A stretch of 64,000 nucleotides of DNA. Source: Lateolabrax maculatus (lineage: Eukaryota > Chordata > Actinopteri > Acropomatiformes > Lateolabracidae). Under the pieces are notes generated by a model that was not told the DNA's origin, searched no databases, and was given only the letters and a program-made list of their open reading frames with translations. The stretch is taken from contig CM062214.1 in assembly GCA_031216445.1 (NCBI GenBank), forward strand, positions 21,195,001-21,259,000, written 5' to 3'. Below are positions 38,901-46,708 of the stretch, one piece after another (the stretch's first letter is position 1; each line of letters begins with the position of its first letter). A program made the translations under genes and the position numbers.

Positions 38901-41135
38901 GTCACCGTGGGCCTGTCTGCTGGTCCCAGCCAGCCGAGCATCCATACATGTGGAATCAGCACAGTCTATCAAACAGCTGGCAGACAGCTCTGCTCCCTGT
39001 TCCTCTCGCTCGCCTTCTTCCTTTCGCAATCTCTCTCAGCTTCTTTCTCTCAATCTCCCTCAGTCTTTCTGCAGCTCTACAGTATGTGCCTCTCCCTGTC
39101 TATTTCTGATCACAAGCGAGCAGAGGCCCAGGTCTGCCTTGCCGGTACGCCTCGCCTTGCCTCCCCCTCACCCAACATCGTTGACTTAACATAGACATCC
39201 CAAATGAAGAATGGAGGCGAGCTCTGCCATAAATAACACGCCACCGCCTTCTCCGCCCGGGTAACTGAATGTACTTAGCAAAGGTAATGCAGAGAAATAA
39301 GAGCGTAATGACGGAGAGCTGCCAGTCGTGTTCTTCATTTTGTGCCAAAAGCTGTGGGAGCTTCTTCCTTTAACTCTCTTTGTTTCTCTCATTCTCTCTC
39401 TCTCTCTCTCAAACTCTTTCTTGTAGTCTCTCTCCCTCCCTCTCGCTACCTGCCCGGGTAGAGCACTTCTGAGTGTTGTCTACACAGAGGACATCAAATG
39501 GTCTGCCTTCACAGAGATGCTGGAGTTGCTGCTCCATGCAGAAGTGCTGCTGTCTCAGCGGCTGTGCAGGGAGATTAGAAGATATCAGCAAGGAGGAGGG
39601 AAGAAGAGAAATGTCGACAAATGATTGCGGTGTTTCTCTGTCCCAAAACAACACTGTCACTTTGGTACATTATGTGATCCATGTTGTGATCCTCCTTGTG
39701 AAGATTTGAATCTTGCCACGTCTTTGGTTTTGCCACTGATCTGGGAGCCAAAAACAATTTCCTCTGTTGCTACTTTTGGCAGGGTTATGATAGACATCTC
39801 CTTCCCTGTGATGGGGCTGTTAACAGTCTCATTTGGATCGTAATGAGTGTCTGACATCCGGTGACAAAGATGTAACACTGGCAAAACAATGCATAAGAAG
39901 TCAAGCACGACCGCAGCTTTGACAACTACGTTTTGCACAGTGCCATTTACTAAATGCCGTAGATAACATATTTAGCCTACACACTGCCTTACAACTGACA
40001 ACATGGACGTCTGACTCGCTCTTTTACCCATTCATATTTAGGTTCAAAGACGTGTTCAGACTGCTTAAACACTCCAGAGGATCACCAATGGGTAAATTCT
40101 AGCGAGGGGCCCATTCACTCACATCGTACATCTCCGTGAACATGGGTTTTGTCCCTGCCTAATCTGATTATGCTCAGTCGCTCTATGATTCTTTGCGTGA
40201 TCCACCCATCTCTCCCCCTCTGCTCGCCCTGCTCACCCCACTTTTTCATGGGGATCTAAGATTGCCTATTGTCAGGGCAGGTGGCAGTCTAAGGGCCCCC
40301 AAGCTATAAGTCCAGTTATAGAGGAAAATCCACTGTATGCTGCTGCTAAAAAAATCTTTTACACACTTGTGCTATGGGCAGTAAGATTCATATACAGGCA
40401 TATGGGCTACAGTATTATCAGATCATCTGATATTTCCACAAAAAGGTCTACATCAGGCATCTCAGTAGAGGAGCTTATCAGTGGATTACTGGGCTGCATC
40501 CTGTTAGTCGTACAAGTTGTTTAAACTAAATGGGAAAAAGGACAGCAACGTTTATGACAACACCTTTTCATTAAAAGCATTTTGGCATTGCTTCACCTGC
40601 TGATCGCCTCGTCTGGACACCTTTTCGGCTCCCATCTCTGAGCAGAATAAAATATAAGAGTGTGTGTTACTGTACCTTGGAAGTGGAAAGCTCTAGACTC
40701 GCTGTGGAAGCCCTGGACCTGAGTAACTCCATCAAAGCCTTCTCCAAGCGCGAGTTCGTCAAACACGCTGATGCGCAGGGCAGGGTCAACCCCAAAACCT
40801 GCAACTAATCCGCAAACACAAACACAAGATTGTCATTGTTGACAGCAGGCAAGGACACCTGTGATGCTATATACACGTCCTGCTGCTGTCAGGGGAAGAG
40901 GTGTGGGGGGTGGGGGGGGTTCTGTGTACAAGCTGCTAGATCAAGTAGATCTGATTATTTCTGAGAAGCCTAGGTGGCAAATTATACAGAACAACACCTG
41001 CTTCAGTCATGTGTATCTTATCGTGCATGCTTTATGTTGCAGGAGATGGTGACTGTACGATCAGTGACAGCCCTGTTTCCTACCTGAGGAGGCGCAAAAT
41101 ATGCCGAGAACCCGAAATAGCTGTAATAATCCCAT
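3097..41135 (-). CDS. nell2: nell2, neural EGFL-like 2 (5' half; 13 coding exons, 3' part off the left edge)
   Basis: NELL2 is a secreted, oligomeric glycoprotein acting in axon guidance (Robo3 ligand) and neuronal survival. Thirteen exons joined by GT-AG introns give one open frame of about 479 residues; vertebrate NELL2 has about 816. Domains in order: signal peptide (about 1-19), thrombospondin-N/laminin-G domain (about 55-220), cysteine pair CPTC and a short coiled coil (225-263), VWC1 (265-326), VWC2 (329-394), EGF-like (395-437) and a calcium-binding EGF starting DIDECAEGKHYC (438-479). That last motif matches NELL2 better than NELL1, and adjacency to dbx2 agrees. The start ATG at 41135 sits in a strong context (ACCATGG) and begins a hydrophobic leader. 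Whether this is the nell2a or nell2b copy cannot be decided here. The last exon seen ends in phase 1 with a good donor, so the gene is cut by the window edge, not broken. Confidence 0.95.
4701..5083. mobile_element. fold-back (inverted-repeat) element, MITE-like
   Basis: The left arm (4701-4841) and right arm (4941-5083) are imperfect reverse complements over about 140 bp. The inner ends share CCCATGGTA and TGTTTTCACTTAT. A roughly 100-bp AT-rich loop lies between them. No coding capacity is seen. The structure suggests a non-autonomous DNA transposon, family unknown. Confidence 0.7.
6820..6853. repeat. (TG)n microsatellite
   Basis: About 17 TG units within a purine-rich stretch (6500-6960). 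Confidence 0.95.
9095..9128. repeat. (CT)n microsatellite
   Basis: About 17 CT units. Confidence 0.95.
10949..11018 (+). mobile_element. 3' tail of a dispersed teleost retroposon
   Basis: The run AAAGCACTTTGAATTGCC followed by AATAAACTTGCCTTGCCTT resembles a tail seen very often in fish genomes, ending in short CCTTG units. Only the tail is recognisable. Confidence 0.55.
11593..11621. repeat. (TG)n microsatellite
   Basis: About 14 TG units. Confidence 0.93.
11801..11850. repeat. (CA)n microsatellite, interrupted
   Basis: CA units with a few CG and AA interruptions. Confidence 0.93.
14845..15300. mobile_element. dispersed non-autonomous teleost repeat, diverged
   Basis: Contains AAAATTGTAAAAGTACAAGT, CTGTTGGGTGGTTTTACAAT, GTTTTGTATGTAAAATTAAA, AGTATAAAATAGCATAA and TTGAGTAAATGTTAATTAC in the order found in a very common fish repeat of this kind. 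Recognised from memory of its consensus. Exact ends are not clear. Confidence 0.6.
17423..17551 (-). CDS. nell2: nell2 coding exon 12 (EGF-like domain 1)
   Basis: It encodes GHDFCSEGHGCVEHSDC, VNLEAGDCCVCKDGF and RPLRDDNAYCE. It has seven cysteines where the human domain has six. Acceptor CTGCAG, donor GAAG|GTACAG, phase 1 in and out. Confidence 0.94.
17552..17976 (-). other. nell2 intron 11
   Basis: 425 bp, nothing beyond intronic sequence seen. Confidence 0.85.
17977..18082 (-). CDS. nell2: nell2 coding exon 11 (VWC2 end)
   Basis: It encodes DRTMHRVVPSEPCPELNC then AESEQITLSDRCCKVCR, the second half of VWC2. The acceptor at CCACAG is chosen because an AG 6 nt further in gives a frame with a stop. 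Donor AGAG|GTATGG, phase 1 out. Confidence 0.92.
18083..19626 (-). other. nell2 intron 10
   Basis: About 1.5 kb. It contains a TG/CA microsatellite next to the exon 10 donor and no other recognised feature. Confidence 0.85.
19578..19613. repeat. (TG)n / (CA)n microsatellite next to the exon 10 donor
   Basis: About 18 TG units on the plus strand, so CA in the nell2 transcript. It begins about 14 nt inside the intron. Confidence 0.96.
19627..19718 (-). CDS. nell2: nell2 coding exon 10 (VWC2 start)
   Basis: It encodes VCLFGGRELVEGDQKAVRD then SSGRCLLFECR, the first half of VWC2. Acceptor TACCAG, donor CAGG|GTAAGT, phase 0 out. A long CA repeat (coding-strand sense) starts about 14 nt into the following intron. 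Confidence 0.92.
19719..22093 (-). other. nell2 intron 9
   Basis: 2.4 kb without a recognised exon. The part at about 20630-21060 is less AT-rich than its surroundings, but I cannot assign a function. Confidence 0.8.
22094..22196 (-). CDS. nell2: nell2 coding exon 9 (VWC1 end)
   Basis: It encodes NGTVQCEAISCPPPQCPAG then APAYVKGACCKECQ, ending VWC1 with the characteristic CCKEC. Acceptor CACCAG, donor CCAGC|GTGAGT, phase 1 out. Confidence 0.94.
22197..24473 (-). other. nell2 intron 8
   Basis: 2.3 kb. It holds CA-rich DNA at 23960-24460, next to exon 8, which creates long but spurious open frames. A 16-bp palindrome with a TAATTA core lies at 23506-23521. No exon seen. Confidence 0.8.
24325..24362. 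repeat. CA-rich microsatellite, interrupted
   Basis: CA units with AA and TA interruptions. Another short CA tract is at about 24432-24447. Confidence 0.85.
24474..24602 (-). CDS. nell2: nell2 coding exon 8 (coiled-coil end, VWC1 start)
   Basis: It encodes LSRAEEKMNGLDGCYCERT then CSVKGVVYRED and DGCRNCTCS, the start of VWC1. The acceptor is GAGCAG after a G-rich rather than pyrimidine-rich stretch. The donor is TCG|GTGGGG, a weak site, but phase 0 joining to exon 9 restores the family reading CTCSNGTVQCE. Confidence 0.9.
24603..25015 (-). other. nell2 intron 7
   Basis: 413 bp, nothing recognised apart from a G/C-run-rich acceptor side. Confidence 0.85.
25016..25098 (-). CDS. nell2: nell2 coding exon 7 (CPTC and coiled coil)
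   Basis: It encodes CPTCNDFHGLVQKIMELQD and ILAKTSSK, the heptad-like segment that in this family mediates oligomerisation. Acceptor TCCCAG, donor CAAG|GTAATG, phase 0 out. Confidence 0.94.
25099..26213 (-). other. nell2 intron 6
   Basis: 1.1 kb, AT-rich, no recognised feature. Confidence 0.85.
26214..26286 (-). CDS. nell2: nell2 coding exon 6
   Basis: It encodes GVMQDVEILVMPQGYISQC and PDLNR. With the next exon it forms an N-R-T glycosylation sequon. Acceptor GTGCAG, donor AGAA|GTGAGT, ending in phase 1. Confidence 0.93.
26850..26910. repeat. (CA)n microsatellite
   Basis: About 30 CA units with one CCCA interruption. Confidence 0.96.
28530..28570. repeat. (CA)n microsatellite, interrupted
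   Basis: CA units with CG interruptions. Confidence 0.93.
29137..29233 (-). CDS. nell2: nell2 coding exon 5 (LamG domain)
   Basis: It encodes IYERVVEAPYMDIPED and SFWLGQRNAAHGFFK, the end of the laminin-G fold. Acceptor TTGCAG, donor CAAG|GTTAGC, ending in phase 0. Confidence 0.94.
29234..29954 (-). other. nell2 intron 4
   Basis: 721 bp, nothing recognised. Confidence 0.85.
29955..30128 (-). CDS. nell2: nell2 coding exon 4 (LamG domain)
   Basis: It encodes FLELESSG, EVRLHYR, HTEVFPYSLADDQWHKVSV and SHVILHVDCN, a near-continuous match to the NELL2 laminin-G domain. Acceptor CTGCAG, donor AACAG|GTAAGA; phase 2 in and out. Confidence 0.95.
30129..31561 (-). other. nell2 intron 3
   Basis: 1.4 kb. 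It contains a short MITE-like repeat at 31296-31425 close to exon 3. Confidence 0.85.
31296..31425. mobile_element. short MITE-like repeat
   Basis: The ends are imperfect inverted repeats (CAGGGATGGACTGGG versus, from the other side, CATAGTCGGACTGGCCACC). The interior is GC-rich with GGCCGGTC-type words. It resembles short dispersed repeats common in fish; the family is not named with confidence. Confidence 0.5.
31562..31712 (-). CDS. nell2: nell2 coding exon 3 (start of TSPN/LamG domain)
   Basis: Residues 59-108 include KNEFTVLVTLKQDHLNSGV and ILSIHH, the conserved NELL laminin-G core. Acceptor ATTCTAG, donor CACAG|GTATGA, ending in phase 2. Dispersed repeats lie close on both sides. Confidence 0.95.
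31755..31886. mobile_element. dispersed teleost repeat fragment
   Basis: Contains AATGGTAAATG, GCATTTATATATGGCTTTTA, AAAGTGCTTTACAATTTG, an ACACACCAATGGC run and GGGGAATCGAAC in the order of a repeat family very common in fish. It ends about 43 nt upstream of the exon 3 acceptor. Confidence 0.65.
34147..34257. mobile_element. inverted-repeat (fold-back) structure, MITE-like
   Basis: The arm 34147-34189 matches the reverse complement of 34215-34257 at 35 of 43 positions by eye. The centre is GC-rich (CCGGAGCTGAAG). Weaker similarity continues outward to about 34115 and 34290. The two arms give similar short peptides on opposite strands, which is how it was noticed. Confidence 0.65.
38139..38162. 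repeat. (CA)n microsatellite
   Basis: About 12 CA units. Confidence 0.92.
40676..40798 (-). CDS. nell2: nell2 coding exon 2
   Basis: Residues 18-58, starting GFGVDPALRISVFDELALG, line up with the mature N-terminus of NELL2 (GLGVDPSLQ..). Acceptor TTGCAG, donor CAAG|GTACAG. It enters and leaves in phase 1. Confidence 0.92.
40799..41083 (-). other. nell2 intron 1
   Basis: 285 bp. On the plus strand it carries a G-rich run (40892-40919) with several G-tracts that could form a quadruplex. Confidence 0.85.
41084..41135 (-). CDS. nell2: nell2 coding exon 1 (signal peptide)
   Basis: It encodes 17 residues plus one base: MGLLQLFRVLGIFCASS, a typical leader. The donor is TCAG|GTAGG. No AG lies between the T-rich stretch (about 41147-41159) and the ATG, so the 5'UTR is probably continuous with this exon. 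Confidence 0.85.
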
Positions 41136-41620
41136 GGTGAATGTATAAAAAAAAAAAAGAGAAAAATTAGTCCATGTTTTGTCCACTTCCAGGAGACGGT
41201 ACTGCTCAATCACATGCGAATGATGGATCACCCTCGCTCAGAAGGCTATCACCAATCCCATACGCTCAGCGGAGGCATCATCACAACTTCAGATGCCCAG
41301 TGATGCAAAAGAAGAAAAGCCAATCCGGACAGAAGGTAGAAACGGAACAGCGTATAAATTATTCCACGCAGCGCCAGGTCTGCTCCGCCGGCACCATCCG
41401 GACACAGGTGGGCAACAGAGAGGACGCACGAAACGAGCTGGAGCCGAACAGACGCTCCCTCAGCAGCGTGAGTGAGAGCTGCGGCCGCTGGAGGAGGAGT
41501 GAGGAGAGGAGGAGAGGAGGAGGGAGGGGAGGCAAACCTGAGGAGAGAGAGGGAGGGAGGGAGAGAGGGAGAGAGAGGGAGAGGGAGAGAGAGGGACAAT
41601 GAAGCCCCCTTGTGGCCTGA
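41136..41620 (-). promoter_or_regulatory. nell2 5'UTR and promoter region (inferred)
   Basis: Directly upstream of the nell2 ATG. CpG density is locally high at 41320-41490, followed by a long GGA/GAGA purine tract (about 41500-41597; CT-rich in the transcript sense). No TATA box is evident on the minus strand. A two-codon upstream ORF (ATG GAC TAA at 41175-41167) lies 31 nt before the main ATG. The start of transcription cannot be located. Confidence 0.45.
41500..41597. repeat. purine-rich (GGA/GAGA) low-complexity tract
   Basis: Nearly pure A/G on the plus strand for about 100 bp. Confidence 0.9.
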
Positions 41621-42420
41621 GATGAGAAAACCTTCAATGAATCCAAAAAACGGGATTACCCGCAACCACGCCTGCAGCCAGGAGAAGGAGGATGAATGTC
41701 CACGGTGCGCTTTGTCCCCCGGTGGGGAGAAAAATGCAGGTTTGGGTCGGTGGACTCCTCTTAAGTTAGTAGTTTCCCGTCTCAGTGCGTTATCCCTGCA
41801 CGTTGCACGTCTTCCTCACACTCGATACTGTGGAAAGCTGCACACTCCGCGGTTCATACGTTGCACCTTCCTGCACAAACTGTGAAGCTCTTTCTATTCA
41901 GAAAAAAAAAACGACGTACTTCACATATTCTTTATATATTTTACATATTTTTAATATCGTATACGTTCTCTTACTATGTTCGTTATGCACCAAAATACTA
42001 AGGTAAATTCCTTGTCTGTGATAACTTACTCTGATTCTGAAACAACTATGTGATTTGGCAAAATAGAGACAATTCCAGTTGAATGCTAAACTACTGTATA
42101 GTGCACCGCAGGTCAGCAGAAGTCCCCAAAAGTCCTCATGAAAGCATATAATCAAACAGAATTAAGCTTCCAATAATAAAATAATTAATAAATGATAATA
42201 AATCATTGAAAACAAAAATAAAAATGTACTTATTTTTATGAAAATCCTTTGGAAATCCACAAGCAACATTTCAATAAATTATTAGGAAGTTATCAGGAAA
42301 GAAGGGGCCCAAAAAAACAGCTTTAGCGGGAATGCATTATATGTAAAGCAACCATTTAAAGCCTGAAGTATGTGTCTATAAAAAAATATTTATCAAGTCC
42401 AACTTGGACCCCGGTTTGTA

Positions 42421-42545
42421 GTGTGAACTGGTAGCTGGAGAGGTGCCTGGTACCTTCTGGGCAAGGCACCAAACCCCCTAACTGCCCCTGGGGGGGGGGG
42501 GGGGGGGGGGGGGCAGCTATGTGGCTGCATGTCTATAGGTCCTGT
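42421..42545. mobile_element. dispersed teleost repeat fragment with a poly-G run
   Basis: GGTAGCTGGAGAGGTGCC, GGGCAAGGCACC and AACCCCCTAACTGC occur in the order of a repeat family common in fish. A run of 24 G (42490-42513) interrupts it. Its ends are uncertain. Confidence 0.6.
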
Positions 42546-43739
42546 GTGGGCATGTAAAAATGAACAATGGAGCGGGAAAAAAATAATATTTTAAGTTTAT
42601 GGTGTACTTTGACTTTATGATTCAATGGTAGGCTCACTTTTAATTAATGCTGCAGGAGTGTGGGGTTTTAAGGATGCCCCTGCCCCCGCCTGCTATCCAG
42701 AGTCGAGCCATGAGTTGCTTTCTGATTTAATATACTGCACAGTAGGCTATCAAAGAGGACATGGGATGGGAGTCATGTCTTGGAAAGCAGAGGTGTGAAA
42801 TAGTCTGACTGTGGAAACACTTTGTCCAGGTGCCGGAGGAAAAGACCGATCAAAAAGATATTTAACTAGGGTAGAGCACATGATTATCCTTGGTCAAGAG
42901 AGGTTGCTGCAATATTTTCTCTTTCAGATTTACATTTTATTTTCAGGAGTAATTTGCAGTCTGGTGTAAATAGAGTCAGACAATAACTACTAAAGATCCA
43001 TAAGAAACAATGGAAAGAAGGGATTTGGAATAAGCCAAAGCTCAGACACCATGTTCAAATCAAAGATTACTACAGAGAAGAACCTTATATAACATTTAAT
43101 TTACAGAGAAGGCAGAGGTCCCTATGTGATCTCTTAAGAGCTGGTACCTTACCACTGGTAGCTGAGGTATATATATATATAAAGGTATTCCTGAATAGCT
43201 GCGTGTATGTGTTTTTTGTAATCTTTGTGGTGTTGAAGATGAATTTCATTTTGTGTTCCATTGCCCCATGCACGGTGACTTGAGGAACCATCTGTTCAAA
43301 AGTTGGATAACCCTGATTTGTTTTGGTTGTAATATGTTGAATTGGCTCTTCAGTGAGGAGATTTTCATCCTGGCAAGACTTATAGAAAATGTATGGCAAC
43401 CATCATAATTTCCTATAATTTGTCATGGAAATTGAATGTTTTCAAATGTTATCTTTCTATATAGTCAGGAAAGTTGAATGCATTGTTTTGCCCCCCTTTT
43501 TTCTAAAAGAAGAACAAACAACTGCACTTAAACTTTTTGTTGATAGGAAATATGTGTTTGCCGTACCTCTGATGGGACGTACCATCAAACAGGATGGCGT
43601 TCCGTCGCTCTGATTGGTTGTCCCCGCCCGTGGATAACGCCCCTCGGAAATCTAAAATGAATTGAGAGTTTCCAGACTAATCGGCATTTGCAAATTTGTG
43701 TAGCCACTATAAAAGTCAGAGGATATAAGGTGCTCCGGG

Positions 43740-44130
43740 AGTACTACAGGCATCTGGATTTGCTGTTTATTTGCTGTTATTTGTCTTGAGGACATTCCAG
43801 CACTCATCCAAGAGGCTTCATCAGTTTCTACTGACAGGTGGAGTCCCCAAGCATTTAAACCTCTTTGGTGGGTTCACACTGACGTTACATCAGGTCACAG
43901 AAGTTGTCAAGGCCACATGGTAACCGTGAGAGTCTAGAGTCTCGTGGATTTAAGTGTAAATTGGTGTGAAACTGCCTTGGAAGGATTGTCAGGACGGCAT
44001 TATGAGCAGCAGATAACTGCAGACGCCCCCCCCCCCCCTTTTCAGGAGTGGTTGTTCCAGTTTGACATAGATGGCCTCCTTTACTCCTCTTTCAAACCAT
44101 CTGTCTTCTCTGTCCTCATATGAAGAATAG
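43740..44130 (-). mobile_element. Penelope-like retroelement relic (C-terminal endonuclease and 3' end)
   Basis: On the minus strand, 44114-44046 reads through RWFERGVKEAIYVKLE, the conserved C-terminal part of the GIY-YIG endonuclease of fish Penelope-like elements. Further downstream, GATGAAGCCTCTTGGATGAG (43822-43803) matches the typical 3' region. A C/G run (about 44027-44038) and loss of flanking frame show it is a dead fragment; no reverse transcriptase domain remains. Confidence 0.8.
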
Positions 44131-44471
44131 AGGGCGACAGAGTAAATACCAACCGTCTCAAAGCATCAGGTTTACCAGAGTGCCATAAATGCTATGATCA
44201 GAGTTATGACCTCCTGTAACCATTCAGTTTCATTCTTTTAATTAGTTAAGTCATCCAGTAGAGTTTGTCTTTTCGGCAGGTGGTACGAAAATGAATTAAA
44301 ATGGAGTGCTTGGCTGGCCGTGTGACTCAGCCTTGTTAATGCCTTATTTTAGAGCACAGATGCTTTGTGGTTTGAAGGTGGTTTCTTCGCCTTGCATCTT
44401 CGTCATCCATGGGACCAATTACCATGTTGAAACATGACAGTTTTATCAGCAGCCATGCCACACTAGTGATG

Positions 44472-44495
44472 TTTTTTTTTTTTTTTTTTTTTTTT
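44472..44495. repeat. poly-T run
   Basis: 24 consecutive T. Confidence 0.95.
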
Positions 44496-45192
44496 AAGAG
44501 GAGGATAAACAGTTATTTTTTCCCTGAATCCTGATAAATGTCCTGCCAGATGGACATGAAGGGAAGCTTTTTCAAAACGGTCTGTTCCCAAGTCCACAAC
44601 ACACCCCAGTGAAACTGTGGATCTGGATGGGAAAGTCTTTTGTTGGCTGTACTGCTCTATTGAAGTAGGCTAACAAGTGGAGGCCAGCAGACATGATTAT
44701 AGGGACGCTTCTAGATCCTGTGTGGTGCTCAACTCCTTTCTAAGGACCCCAGATTAACACCAATTTATTTGCCGTATCAATCCGCCTCCCCCTCGGTACA
44801 GTTTTCACTAATGCCAGTAACATGTTTTGTTTCAATCATGATTCATGCAAAACGGGTGGGTTTTGACAAATAGGCCCTTATCTGTCTCCAATTCAGATAG
44901 CTTGTTCATAGGCTAATGGGCGGCTATTGTCAATAAAACAAAGACAGGCAATGGTTCTCCATGCAGTGGCAGAGTGTCGCATCTGCTGTGTGAGAGGGCC
45001 TCCAACCCTCTCTATTCATTATTAATAATACTAGATTTCTTCTGGGTGCAGACACAGGAAATGTAATTACTTTGTATTGCCCACAAGTTGTCATTTCCTA
45101 AAGTGCCATCAGGAAAATAAGACTCATTAAAGCATGTGCCCAGCCAAGAATGAAAAGTAATAAACGCACACCTACTCTCCTGCTGTGCATGA

Positions 45193-45220
<28 letters not shown>
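45193..45220. repeat. (AC)n microsatellite
   Basis: About 14 AC units. Confidence 0.93.
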
Positions 45221-45225
<5 letters not shown>

Positions 45226-46685
45226 TACACACTAAATCTCTCAGGGCAAGGGCAGTGGAACAGTGGAAGTCCTTTCGTTCATCTCTGAAAGATCCAGATG
45301 GGTGATGCATTACAGAGCTCTCAGGGGCTTATTCACTTTGGCCATTAACTGCACCATATAGACATACTAATGCCACAGACAAAGGGGAATCGTTTGCTGT
45401 AGCCGTGCCAGGATTGGAGTGAACTGCAGAAAAAACCTGTCCCTATTCATACCACAGGGTTCTCCTGGGATTCATTTGTTGTATTATTCCATGTTGTACT
45501 GACCTTGCATGTCTTTCAAATCTAACATTCACGAGTCATATTAAAAACTGTACGCTCTAACGATTCATTACATCTGTCTGCTCAATAATGTGTTTAATAT
45601 TCATTAACACCACTTTGACAATTTATGATACATTTAAATATAAAGAAATGTATGTCTCCACATTCAGCAACTGACTACATTACAGTTCAATGTTAAGCAT
45701 GGGTGATGTCATTACACAGCCGCCAGCTGTATATTACTTTGTGTTGAGTTGCATTTTCAAGCCTTTGATGCTCCTATTCTGATAAAGTGACTGCAAGAAC
45801 TGCAACAGCACATCAAGCTTAAACTCCTTGAATAATAAAATGATAAGCAATACAAAGAAGTTCCTTAGAAATATTAAAATAAGGTGTGGGAAAAGTAAAA
45901 TAAAATATAAGCTAGAAAATACAACTTTTTCTTTTCATTTCATTAATTCCACTGAAACACAGATGGTTTTCATTCTCTCAGTGCCACCTTGTGTGCATGG
46001 CAGTGGATTGCAGTGACAGTATCACAGTGTAGCAGTACTGACGTACAACAGACAGTGTCACTCTTGGACCATCCCGGGGCTAAATACTTGATGACCTGAG
46101 ATGTGGGGAATACAACGCTACTGCAGGGAAAGATTGAGGGTAAGAGACTGGAAAGAAATAGACTATATACTCCAGGATCTCCGTCAAAGGTTAAATGGTG
46201 GCGCCAAGAAAGGGTTGATCTTTGACATCTCTTTACCATGTATCATCCAGGAATACAGGAATATCATAAATAGTACTATCATATAAAGTACCTGCTTTGT
46301 GGAGCTCATGATGTGCAGCTTTCATCAAGACTTTCGCAACAATACTGAGATCAAAGTTTTATAATGTTTAGCAATGTTTTGTCAAATTAATTCAATTAAT
46401 TCTCAAAATAATCCTTTTCAGCTCAATCAATTCTCTCAATTTTCTATGGTCAGGTCAAGGGATTACATTTTAAATAGTTTTTCTGTTGGCCAATGAGCCT
46501 TTTCCCTGACAAATATACTAATATAAAATGTTAAATAAATAAATAAAAATCCAATGCCCAGGTTTCCACTCATTTTAGACCCTTGGAAAATCTCTCTTTT
46601 TTTCGTGTTTTTTCTTTTTTTTTGTCAAAGAGTAACAGCACCAATTAAGACACTCAGAACTCTGTGAATTTTAATATTACAATAT

Positions 46686-46708
46686 ATAATAATAATAATA
46701 ATAATAAT
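46686..46708. repeat. (AAT)n microsatellite
   Basis: About seven to eight AAT units. Confidence 0.92.

Larger units (their letters stand above)
31713..40675 (-). other. nell2 intron 2 (9 kb)
   Basis: Holds a dispersed repeat at its 3' end, an inverted-repeat structure at 34147-34257, a CA repeat at 38139-38162 and pyrimidine-rich DNA at about 39000-39450. No exon is recognised. Longer open frames (for example 38685-39194) show no family resemblance. Confidence 0.75.

Noticed and set aside
38685..39194. Plus-strand 169-residue open frame in nell2 intron 2
   Set aside because: Serine/leucine-rich from CT-rich DNA, with no recognisable domain and no splice context.
3097..41135. nell1 as the identity of the left gene
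   Set aside because: The calcium-binding EGF (AEGKHYCRENTMCVNTPGSF) and coiled-coil region follow NELL2, and the neighbour is dbx2, not dbx1.
41174..41602. Plus-strand 142-residue open frame, and overlapping minus-strand frames, upstream of nell2
   Set aside because: Driven by the purine tract (arginine/glutamate/glycine runs on one strand, serine/leucine/proline on the other). No family resemblance.
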